Positions 1 to 6,003 of a stretch of 7,317 nt of DNA are shown here, piece by piece (within the stretch, counting starts at the first letter, position 1; each line of letters opens with the position of its first letter). This DNA comes from Candidatus Zhuqueibacterota bacterium. GTDB lineage: Bacteria; KSB1; UBA2214. Location: contig JAKJDB010000116.1 in the NCBI GenBank assembly GCA_022706175.1, positions 1 through 7,317 of the forward strand, read 5' to 3'. The notes under the pieces were generated by a model. It did not search any database. It was not told the DNA's origin and saw only the letters and a program-made list of their open reading frames with translations. The position numbers and the translations under genes are program-made.

Positions 1-226
1 CGCCCGGTTTGCCGGCGTAATCGTCATACGTGAGGATGGTGGACAAGGCGCTCTCACCCCTGAGCACGACGTTGGTTTTGTTCTGAGCGAGTAAAAGTTT
101 TTCCTTATAAGTTCCGGCCTTGACATAGATGCACCACATGCCGGTGTAGAAATCGGGCACATCGTTAAAAGCGGCCTGAACAGTGGTATAATCGCCGCTG
201 CCGTCTTGGGCGACGACCTTGAACAC
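1..226 (-). other. Start of the pectinesterase (CE8) catalytic domain
   Basis: Residues 791-865 contain the N-terminal signature of the pectinesterase beta-helix: V.AQDGSGDY.T.Q.A, YVKAGTYKEK, then VVLRGES and ILTYDDYAG. The family's active-site motifs (the paired Asp and the oxyanion Gln) come later, so only the first turns of the helix are visible. Confidence 0.9.
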
Positions 227-2596
227 CGCCGGCGCCGGCGCTTGTGTGGTAAAGCTATCGACCTGACCATAGCCGGTGCCGGTGGCATTGGTCGCATAAG
301 CGCGCACGTAATAGACCGTGCTCGCGGTCAGGGGAAAGATCGAACCGGTAAAGGTGCCGATGCCTGTCCCGCTTTCGCTCTTGTTGTCCGCGATGGTCGG
401 ATCACCGGTCAAGTTCCAGCAGATGCCGCGGGCGATGACATCGCTTCCGCCCCATTCGGTCACTGTGCCGCCGCCCTTGGCCGATTTGACCATGATGTCG
501 CTGACCTTGGCGGTGGTAACCATCGGCGTCGTTAGAGAATCGAGGGTTTTAAAAGAAAATTCCTCGCCATAAGCGGTGCCGGCGTCGTTGGTGGCGTAAG
601 CGCGGAGATAATAGGTTGCGCCGGTTGTGAGCCCGGTGACCTGGCTGACAAAGGCGCCGGAACCGGCGCCGTCAGTGGTCTTGGCATCGGCAATGGTCGG
701 AGCTGTCGCCGTGCTCCAGCAGACGCCGCGCGCAGTTACCGGCGCGCCGCCGTCAGAGGGAATGGCGCCGCCGGAGGTGGCAAAAGTCGTGGAGATGTAG
801 GTGACCGGACTGGTGACGACGACCGGCATCTCGTAATCAGCGCCGCCTTCAGCCAGACCGCTGATGACGACATTTTGCAGGGTCAGATATTTGCCGGTCT
901 TTACGCTGGTATCAACGTTCCAGGGGTAGACACGGAGATAAAACCGCTGTCCGGACTCGACCACCACATTGGGTGCGGCTGACACTGCGACCATGGGAAA
1001 ATCTTTGTCCGGCAGGTACTGGTTGACCGTATCGGCCGTCGCATAGGGGATTCGCACCGGATCGGCAAAAGTGGAATCCGTAGAATACCAGATATTGGCT
1101 TTCATCGTCTTGGTCGAGTGTGCGCCGATGTTGAGCGACACGGAATTGACCGTCAACTTGGCGCCGCTCTTCGGCCATACGGCAAATTCTACGAAAACCG
1201 TATCCAGCTGAGTGGTCTGGTTGGCCGGCCAAGAGTTGGTGTATATCCGGGTGCGCTGCGAGGCGTTATAGCCGGTGTACTGGTTGATGTTCATTTTGTT
1301 GAGCCGTTCATCCGCTGCGTTCACTTTGCCTGAAGTGGCAACGGTCTGGCCCGTCGCGCTGGTCAAAGCCCAGGTCGCTGAAGAGGGCATCGGGGCGCTT
1401 TCGCTAAAGCCGCCGATCAGGACATTCTGGATCGTCAAATACTTGCCCGAGGTGACGCTGGCATTATCATGCACCCAGGGATAGACGCGGAGATAAAAGG
1501 TCTCACCCTGATCGATGAGCAGACCGGGCTGAGCGGTTACCGTATAGGCGGGAATATCCGGACCGCGGGGCAGATAGTTGTTGACGGTATCCGCGGTTTG
1601 AAAGACGATCTGGACCGGATCAGCAAACGAAGGATCTTTGGAGTACCAGACGTTCGCCTTAAAGTTGTTGATCGAATGGCAGCCCAGATCCAGGCTGAGC
1701 GCGTTCACCATGAATCTGGCGCCCAGCTTGGGCGAGACCGAAAACTCGACATAGACCGAATCGATCTGGGTCAACTGCCCGGCCGGCCATTCATACTTGC
1801 CCGGCGCGGAGACGATACGCAGCCGCTGGGCGCTGTTAAAGCCGGTATACCCATTGATGTTCATGTTGACGAGTTTCTCGTCCGCGGCGAGCACATTGCC
1901 GGTGGTGGCCACAGTCTGGCCGCTGCCGCCGGTTACGGGATTTGTACAAGCCCAGCTGGCTGAGGCAGGTATAGGCTGGGCCGAAGTCATGCCGAACACC
2001 GTGCACCGGCGCATGTAAAGATATTTCGAGTTGGAGGCCGGGCCTGCGTTCCAGGCATATACGCGGATGTAGAGGGTTCCGCCATCCGGCACATTCTGGT
2101 TCAGGATAAATGTAAAGAGTGAATCTCCGTCCTTTTTCATCGCCAGAGGGGCTTCGTTCAGCGGCACAGGATTGGAAAAATCCGCATGGGAATCGTACCA
2201 GAGATTAACCCGAATCTTGTCTGTACCCTTGGCGCCCAGGTAAATGGTCATCGAATCGACCTGGAGATCGTTAAAGGCTTTGGGCATTACTGCAAACTGA
2301 ACCCAGATATTCTCATCCTGAGTCGTGTCCGGGCCCCACATAATGGCGCTTTTTTTGTCATAATTGTAGGGATACCATCGCTGATCCGGTCCGGGACCGT
2401 TGGTATAATCGCGGCAGAGAAACGAATCGCCGTGGGTCTGAGTCAGGCCGCGGGCGTTGCCCGAGACCGCAGAGACCTTGCCGCTGTCCGGAAGCATCAG
2501 ACTCCAGTGCACGGTGGCAGGAGACTGTGCCAGGACGGCAGTTGACGCGAACAGCACCAGCATCAAAGCGAGGACCACAGTAGAATAACGGTTCAT
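1..2596 (-). CDS. Large multimodular secreted pectinesterase (CE8), C-terminus cut off by window edge
   Basis: The frame is open from ATG at 2596 to the window edge, giving 865 residues without a stop. Residues 1-23 are a Sec signal peptide (N and R, then a hydrophobic core, then VLA|QS). Three related modules follow at about 26-205, 206-400 and 401-585. Two FN3-like modules lie at about 590-685 and 690-785, each with an RG-[VI]-CW motif, then a short Ala/Pro linker. From about 791 the sequence matches the start of the pectin methylesterase fold: VVAQDGSGDYTTVQAAF, then YVKAGTYKEK and VVLRGE, the family's first strands. Pectinesterases of this family demethylate homogalacturonan to methanol and pectate. 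The catalytic Asp and Gln motifs lie beyond the window, so activity cannot be judged. Start choice: AAGGAGG lies just upstream and the signal peptide begins at this Met. The C-terminus may carry a T9SS sorting domain, but it is not visible. Family call is strong; substrate is inferred. Confidence 0.93.
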   Translation of the reverse strand, partial: MNRYSTVVLALMLVLFASTAVLAQSPATVHWSLMLPDSGKVSAVSGNARGLTQTHGDSFLCRDYTNGPGPDQRWYPYNYDKKSAIMWGPDTTQDENIWVQFAVMPKAFNDLQVDSMTIYLGAKGTDKIRVNLWYDSHADFSNPVPLNEAPLAMKKDGDSLFTFILNQNVPDGGTLYIRVYAWNAGPASNSKYLYMRRCTVFGMTSAQPIPASASWACTNPVTGGSGQTVATTGNVLAADEKLVNMNINGYTGFNSAQRLRIVSAPGKYEWPAGQLTQIDSVYVEFSVSPKLGARFMVNALSLDLGCHSINNFKANVWYSKDPSFADPVQIVFQTADTVNNYLPRGPDIPAYTVTAQPGLLIDQGETFYLRVYPWVHDNASVTSGKYLTIQNVLIGGFSESAPMPSSATWALTSATGQTVATSGKVNAADERLNKMNINQYTGYNASQRTRIYTNSWPANQTTQLDTVFVEFAVWPKSGAKLTVNSVSLNIGAHSTKTMKANIWYSTDSTFADPVRIPYATADTVNQYLPDKDFPMVAVSAAPNVVVESGQRFYLRVYPWNVDTSVKTGKYLTLQNVVISGLAEGGADYEMPVVVTSPVTYISTTFATSGGAIPSDGGAPVTARGVCWSTATAPTIADAKTTDGAGSGAFVSQVTGLTTGATYYLRAYATNDAGTAYGEEFSFKTLDSLTTPMVTTAKVSDIMVKSAKGGGTVTEWGGSDVIARGICWNLTGDPTIADNKSESGTGIGTFTGSIFPLTASTVYYVRAYATNATGTGYGQVDSFTTQAPAPAVFKVVAQDGSGDYTTVQAAFNDVPDFYTGMWCIYVKAGTYKEKLLLAQNKTNVVLRGESALSTILTYDDYAGKPG
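242..829 (-). other. Two FN3-like modules with RG-[VI]-CW motif inside the pectinesterase
   Basis: Residues about 590-685 and 690-785 form two related modules. Each has a TARGVCWS or IARGICWN motif, then PTIAD, a Gly-rich turn, a T.YY.RAYATN strand, GT.YG and a closing SF.T. This is the FN3-like repeat common in secreted proteins of Bacteroidota and relatives, normally a rigid spacer between binding and catalytic domains. Each module has a single Cys (626 and 726) at the same place. Confidence 0.8.
842..1396 (-). repeat. Accessory module C of the pectinesterase (residues about 401-585)
   Basis: This third tandem module is the shortest of the clear pair. It has SATWALT, GQTVATSG, AADERL, MNINQYTG, QRTRI, WPANQ, VEFAVWPK, KANIWYS, FADPV, TADTVN, FYLRVYPW and GKYLTLQNV. 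The regular return of FYLRVYPW and GKYL near the end of modules B and C marks the repeat boundaries. From memory, similar sequence accompanies pectate lyase and pectinesterase domains in FCB-group bacteria, but I cannot name a family for it. Confidence 0.75.
1397..1981 (-). repeat. Accessory module B of the pectinesterase (residues about 206-400)
   Basis: This second tandem module aligns with module C over its whole length. Shared landmarks are SASWA, GQTVATTG, AADEKL, MNINGYTG, QRLRI, WPAGQ, VEFSVSPK, KANVWYS, FADPV, TADTVN, FYLRVYPW and GKYLTIQNV. By hand alignment somewhat more than half of the residues are identical to module C, so the pair arose by duplication and then diverged. Module B carries short insertions relative to C after the first Trp segment and before WPA. 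Its position ahead of the FN3-like and catalytic domains fits a substrate-binding or spacer role, which is inference. Confidence 0.75.
1982..2521 (-). repeat. Accessory module A of the pectinesterase (residues about 26-205), divergent copy
   Basis: This is the first of three tandem protein modules. It shares the order of landmarks with the other two: an early Trp (HWSL), VQFAVMPK, IYLGA, KIRVNLWYDS..FSNPV, LYIRVYAW, and a closing SKYLYMRR. It lacks the GQTVAT, AADE and MNIN block of modules B and C and instead has a segment with Cys61 and several Trp and Tyr (PDQRWYPYNYD). A beta-sandwich, possibly carbohydrate-binding, is inferred from alternating hydrophobic strands and the CAZyme context. 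I cannot assign it to a numbered family. Confidence 0.65.
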
Positions 2597-2721
2597 ACAC
2601 CCTCCTTTTTTTAGCAGACTTTGGATCACGATTTACTTGCAAGAAGGCCGGCCGCGGCGTTTCGCCTCCTCCCCTTTCTCCGCCTCCCGGCACACGCCGA
2701 ACTGCAGAACGAAAAGAGATC
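2597..2721 (-). other. Gap between the PorV/PorQ gene and the pectinesterase; purine-rich leader
   Basis: This is the longest intergenic gap in the window. Read on the coding (minus) strand it holds a purine-rich run at 2663-2688 with several GGAGG-like pieces, a small perfect hairpin GGCG-AAA-CGCC at 2656-2666, the palindrome GGCCGGCC at 2646-2653, an AT-richer stretch and then the Shine-Dalgarno site. No stem followed by a T-run exists here, so I see no intrinsic terminator. No strong sigma-70 or Bacteroidota-type promoter was recognised. Read-through from upstream is the simplest reading, though a separate promoter cannot be excluded. Confidence 0.5.
2601..2607 (-). promoter_or_regulatory. 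Shine-Dalgarno site of the pectinesterase gene
   Basis: The minus strand reads AAGGAGG followed by GTGT and then ATG at 2596. It is a near-perfect anti-16S match with a rather short spacer of 4 bases. It fixes the start at the Met that opens the signal peptide. Confidence 0.8.
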
Positions 2722-3729
2722 TCAAAACCCCACCCCCAGGGCAAAACGGCGGATGCTGTCAAAGGTATCGATCAATGAATAAGAGTAATCGATACAGATA
2801 TCGTTGTTTCCGACCAGAGTGTGCAGGCCGAAACCGGCCGACCATGAGGCGATGTCGCTGTTGCCCTGATAGCCGGCGCGCATCGCCACCCGCTTCATAA
2901 AGAGATACTCCAGCCCGGCGTTGACCCGTTCGGAATAATTGTTCGGATGGACGAAATCGACGGAGAGGGTGAGAGCATGGGACCGGTCATCCTCACCGAT
3001 GATAACATCCATGAGGTCCAGGGCTGCGCCCATGGTGAAGGTGAGCGGCAGCTGTTCGTTGATCTCCTCGCGTTTGATATTGGAGGAAAAGTTGCGGATG
3101 GCCATACCGAAGCGAAAGCTCTTGAGCCCGGTATAATATTTGACTCCGGCGTCGAAGACCAGTTTGGTGGCGGTGTTCTCGGTCGGACCGGCGGCGAGAT
3201 TCGAGATGCCCAGAGACTGGCTGACCAGGCGGGCGTTGCCGGCGATGAGGAACTGGGTGCTGATGGCGCGGCCGTAGGTCAATCCGAGCGACCAGGCGCC
3301 GACGTTGTCCGCCGGTCCGGTATCCTTGTAGCCCTGGGGATACAGGGCGCTCTCGGAGGCGTCGAGCAGCGAGGTGGTGTAGATTTCGCCGTAATCGACG
3401 TTGAGAAAGAAGAGGCCGACCGCACCATAGCGACCGAGGTCACAACTGAGGGCAGCCGCCATATAATTGATGTCCGCGATCCACTGGGTGGAGTAAAATT
3501 TGAGATCCATGCCTCGGCCGGCTTCGACCACGCCGGCCGGATTGTAAAAGATGGCCTCGGCGCCGCGGCCGACGGCGCAAAAGGCCTCACCCACTCCGCT
3601 CGCCCGCGCCGACAGGCCGACCTGCTGGAAATTCATCGTACTTTGCGCAATCTTGTCCAGTCCAACCTGGGCCTGCAGCAGCGCAGCGAAGAGGAAAAGG
3701 ACGATGAGAAAAAGCTTGAATGATTTCAT
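2722..3729 (-). CDS. PorV/PorQ family outer-membrane protein (T9SS-associated)
   Basis: The protein has 335 residues. Residues 1-20 are a signal peptide (MKSFK, hydrophobic core, LLQA|QVG). The mature N-terminus carries the family hallmark SARASGVGEAF followed by AIFYNPAG (about residues 40-66). Alternating amphipathic strands run to a C-terminal aromatic residue, ending LGVGF, as in outer-membrane beta-barrels. PorV is a T9SS shuttle protein and PorQ an outer-membrane T9SS factor. Many FCB genomes carry several further paralogues of unknown job, and this may be one of them. The ATG at 3729 is chosen over a GTG at 3756 because it has AAGGAG at good spacing and opens the signal peptide. It follows the FN3 protein by 23 bases, so co-transcription is likely. 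Family call is firm; exact role is not known. Confidence 0.9.
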   Translation of the reverse strand: MKSFKLFLIVLFLFAALLQAQVGLDKIAQSTMNFQQVGLSARASGVGEAFCAVGRGAEAIFYNPAGVVEAGRGMDLKFYSTQWIADINYMAAALSCDLGRYGAVGLFFLNVDYGEIYTTSLLDASESALYPQGYKDTGPADNVGAWSLGLTYGRAISTQFLIAGNARLVSQSLGISNLAAGPTENTATKLVFDAGVKYYTGLKSFRFGMAIRNFSSNIKREEINEQLPLTFTMGAALDLMDVIIGEDDRSHALTLSVDFVHPNNYSERVNAGLEYLFMKRVAMRAGYQGNSDIASWSAGFGLHTLVGNNDICIDYSYSLIDTFDSIRRFALGVGF

Positions 3730-3738
3730 GGAAGCATG

Positions 3739-3744
3739 CTCCTT
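3739..3744 (-). promoter_or_regulatory. Shine-Dalgarno site of the PorV/PorQ gene
   Basis: The minus strand reads AAGGAG, 9 bases before ATG at 3729. This decides the start against the upstream in-frame GTG at 3756, which overlaps the previous gene's stop codon and would add nine polar residues ahead of the signal peptide. Confidence 0.75.
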
Positions 3745-3752
3745 GCTCCGGA

Positions 3753-5903
3753 TCACCGGACGACCATAAATTTCTGGAAAGCGGTCTCGCCATTGGGCTT
3801 TTCAAAGACGACGACGTAGAGTCCGCTGCTGATCACCTGCTGATTGCGGGTGATCATGTCCCAGATCTCGTAGCCGGCGTTCACCGGACTGTTGTGCTCG
3901 ATGGTCTGCACCAAGTCGCCGGACTCGGTAAAGATTCTGATCGACACTTGGCCGGGAAGGTTGTAGAACTGAATGCCGCGCTGATCGGTCCAGCCCTGTT
4001 TGACCAGAAGAGGATCGTTGATGTTGTAGGGATTAGGCACAATGCGGATTCGGGTCAGGTCGTTCTGGGAAAAGTGAGGCGGATTGATCCAGTTGATCGT
4101 CGGCTGTAGAACGCGGCTGCTGAAAATGATGCGACCGCGGCTGAGAGGATCGGCAAGGGGATCGTCGGCGGCGATACGCGCTTTAACCTGGACGTAGTAA
4201 TAGTACTGAGCGCCGATGAGCACTTTTTGGTCGACATAGAGATGCTCCGCCGCTTTATCCTCGAGGCCACTGCTATAAATCTCTTCAAAGAAGAGAGTGT
4301 CAAGATTGGAGAGACGGCGCATGATGCGATAGCCGGCGAAATCGGCGCGGCTCTCGGCCTCGGGGGCGCTCCAGCGGATTTCAACCCCGGTGCCGAGGCC
4401 GGTGATGGTGACCTTTTCGACCGGCGGCGGCGCCGCGGGAATGCGGTAATCATGATCGAAATTCCATTTGGCGCGCCAGGCGCTTTTCATCACCGAATCG
4501 ATGCCGGTGCTGACCCAGCGGTCCTTGCGCCTATCCATCTCGGTGGCGTCGACCGGAAAGGCGAAATTCTCGGGGAAAAAGCCGGTGCGCGGATTGGGCA
4601 TGCCGGGCGGATCCTCCAGGGCGCCGCTTTTCCACTTCGCCCCCACCTCCTTGGCAGTGCGGACATCGAGGCCGGAAAAACCATTCGCAAAAACAAGATG
4701 AAGCTTCTCGCCGGGATGAAAGAGGTAAGGCCCGAAGGTGCAGTACATCTTGGAGTTGTTGGCCTGCATGGTGCCGGCCGGATGGCCCGCGTAGCTGGAA
4801 TTGCCGGTCTCGTCGGTGTTTCCGGCATGAAAAGTGCCGGGCCAGGTGTTGCCGCTCATGGGGAAGAATTCGCTGTAGGCCCCGCGCAGGGCCCAGAAAT
4901 TCTTGTCGCCGTATTCATCGCCTTCGCTGTTGTAGGGGAACTTGGTGGCCGTGCCCATGTAGGTCACTTTGGGTTGAAGAAAATCGTCCCGGTCATCGGC
5001 CGGATCGGTGTAAGGTTTTTCCGAGGCGTGCAAAATAGAATACCAGACGAACTTGGGATTGATGAGACGGCCGTTCTGCGAGGTGACCGGCGCGCCCATG
5101 AGATCGCCGGGGACCGCAGGATCGTCGGCGCTGTATTCATAAAAAACGCGCAGACTGTCGCCGACGCGGCCGCCGTAATAATGCTGCCAGGTGGTGACAG
5201 TGCTGAAATTCTCTCCTGTGCCGGGCGCCGGCCGGGTGCCGTTTGAACGATAGGTATTGGCGCCGTTGGATTCGACGCTGATATAGAAATCGGTGAGCGT
5301 ATCAGCGCCGGTGTTGGTGAACTCGACGTCGAGGATGAGATAGTCGTCGTTGAAGGTCTGGCTCCAGCCCATGATGCGTCGCTTGACCTGGACCCCGAGA
5401 ATGTTCTCCGTGGTCGCCTGGACGAGCTGGTCGCAGGTGAGATCGCCGAATTTCGCGGGATCATGGATGCCGAAGAGGTCGAGAGTGACCGGTTTGAAAT
5501 CGATCTCCTGCTCGGTGTATGTGTAGCGCAGATAGCTACTGATGCGCTCGGTGACCTTGCCGTTGGGCATGAAATCGTTGGTCGGGCCGTAGATGGCGAC
5601 CGCGTGCAGAGTATCGATGGGATCGCGCCAGTTGGTGGCCGCGAGTTTGAGGCCGGCCCCGGCCCAGAGATCCTGCTCCTGGCCGCGCACGCCGATGATG
5701 TCAAAGTCATTGGGAAAAAAGCCGGCGCGATAGTCAAAGCTGGCCTTGCCGCCGTTGGCAGTGACGCCGGTCCAGATGCGGTTGACCTTGATCAGCGCGG
5801 TCTCCAGCTCCGGGGCTTTTTGGGCCCATGCTGCCGGTGCGATGGCGAGCAGTCCGAGCGCGCAGAACCATAACCGGAACATCAGGAAGTTCGTTTTATG
5901 CAT
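3753..5903 (-). CDS. Secreted FN3-domain protein with T9SS type A-like C-terminal module
   Basis: The protein has 716 residues. Residues 1-27 are a signal peptide (MHKTNF, hydrophobic core, APAAWA|QKA). Residues about 28-488 are a long segment rich in Tyr, Trp, Gly and Asn that I cannot assign. A Pro-rich linker near 489-494 leads to an FN3 domain at about 495-585 (VTITGLGTGVEIRWSAPE, GYRIMRR, YYYYVQVKA). From about 618 a C-terminal module has IRIVPNPYN, a QFYNLPG strand, VSIRIFTESGDLVQTI and a closing SSGLYVVVFE...KFMVVR. That is the pattern of T9SS type A sorting modules, so surface export by T9SS is inferred. The ATG at 5903 is preferred over that at 5915: GGAG lies 6 bases upstream of it and nothing comparable precedes 5915. 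Its place between a TonB receptor and a PorV/PorQ gene suggests a receptor partner or surface binding protein. Domain calls are good; function is unknown. Confidence 0.88.
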   Translation of the reverse strand: MHKTNFLMFRLWFCALGLLAIAPAAWAQKAPELETALIKVNRIWTGVTANGGKASFDYRAGFFPNDFDIIGVRGQEQDLWAGAGLKLAATNWRDPIDTLHAVAIYGPTNDFMPNGKVTERISSYLRYTYTEQEIDFKPVTLDLFGIHDPAKFGDLTCDQLVQATTENILGVQVKRRIMGWSQTFNDDYLILDVEFTNTGADTLTDFYISVESNGANTYRSNGTRPAPGTGENFSTVTTWQHYYGGRVGDSLRVFYEYSADDPAVPGDLMGAPVTSQNGRLINPKFVWYSILHASEKPYTDPADDRDDFLQPKVTYMGTATKFPYNSEGDEYGDKNFWALRGAYSEFFPMSGNTWPGTFHAGNTDETGNSSYAGHPAGTMQANNSKMYCTFGPYLFHPGEKLHLVFANGFSGLDVRTAKEVGAKWKSGALEDPPGMPNPRTGFFPENFAFPVDATEMDRRKDRWVSTGIDSVMKSAWRAKWNFDHDYRIPAAPPPVEKVTITGLGTGVEIRWSAPEAESRADFAGYRIMRRLSNLDTLFFEEIYSSGLEDKAAEHLYVDQKVLIGAQYYYYVQVKARIAADDPLADPLSRGRIIFSSRVLQPTINWINPPHFSQNDLTRIRIVPNPYNINDPLLVKQGWTDQRGIQFYNLPGQVSIRIFTESGDLVQTIEHNSPVNAGYEIWDMITRNQQVISSGLYVVVFEKPNGETAFQKFMVVR

Positions 5904-5909
5904 GAAAGG

Positions 5910-5913
5910 CTCC
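5910..5913 (-). promoter_or_regulatory. Shine-Dalgarno site of the FN3 protein
   Basis: GGAG lies 6 bases before the ATG at 5903 and overlaps the alternative in-frame ATG at 5915. It therefore supports the downstream start, which begins with the basic residues expected of a signal peptide. Confidence 0.6.
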
Positions 5914-5925
5914 ATTTAACCCGTA

Positions 5926-5938
5926 ACTCTAACAGAGT
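5926..5938. repeat. Short perfect inverted repeat upstream of the FN3 protein
   Basis: ACTCT and AGAGT form a 5-bp stem around a 3-base loop, about 22 bases before the ATG. It could be a small mRNA hairpin near the ribosome site or a half-site pair for a regulator. At this length chance is a fair explanation. Confidence 0.3.
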
Positions 5939-6003
5939 AAGTATTCCACACCAATTTTTTTTCATCCTTTTCTTTTCCTTGATGCCTTTGTGAGAGCCAC
6001 TTT

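Larger units (their letters stand above)
5904..6003 (-). other. Gap between the TonB receptor and the FN3 protein
   Basis: On the coding strand this AT-rich gap holds an A-rich run (complement of 5953-5962) and a short perfect inverted repeat ACTCT-GTT-AGAGT at 5926-5938. The repeat has no T-run after it, so it is not an intrinsic terminator. A weak promoter-like pair, TTGGTG (5949-5954) and TAGAGT (5926-5931) 17 bases apart, matches sigma-70 consensus poorly. The gap may simply be an operon spacer with local translation signals. Confidence 0.4.

Noticed and set aside
842..1981. Recent DNA duplication or assembly artefact for modules B and C
   Set aside because: The two copies differ at many amino-acid positions and carry different insertions, so this is an old, diverged duplication and not an assembly error.
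2646..2666. Possible terminator after the PorV/PorQ gene
   Set aside because: There is a palindrome and a 4-bp stem, but no T-run follows on the coding strand, so it does not fit an intrinsic terminator.
2358..2762. Minus-strand 134-residue frame overlapping the pectinesterase start
   Set aside because: It overlaps the signal peptide of the pectinesterase in another frame and its Arg/Pro-rich translation has no domain character. The pectinesterase frame with its Shine-Dalgarno site is clearly the real one.
2947..3723. 258-residue plus-strand open frame opposite the PorV/PorQ gene
   Set aside because: Low-complexity Gly/Asp/Glu/Val composition with no signal or motif; explained by the opposite coding strand.
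3727..3756. Upstream GTG start for the PorV/PorQ gene, overlapping the previous stop codon
   Set aside because: It would put nine polar residues before the signal peptide. The ATG at 3729 has AAGGAG at good spacing.
4227..5246. 339-residue open frame on the plus strand opposite the FN3 protein
   Set aside because: It is antisense to a gene with a clear signal peptide and domains. Its translation is Gly/Ala/Arg/Asp-rich with no recognisable motif, as expected of a shadow frame in GC-rich DNA.
5926..5954. Possible sigma-70 promoter before the FN3 protein
   Set aside because: TTGGTG and TAGAGT have correct spacing but only about half of consensus positions match, and it would leave a leader of under 20 bases. 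Too weak to call.
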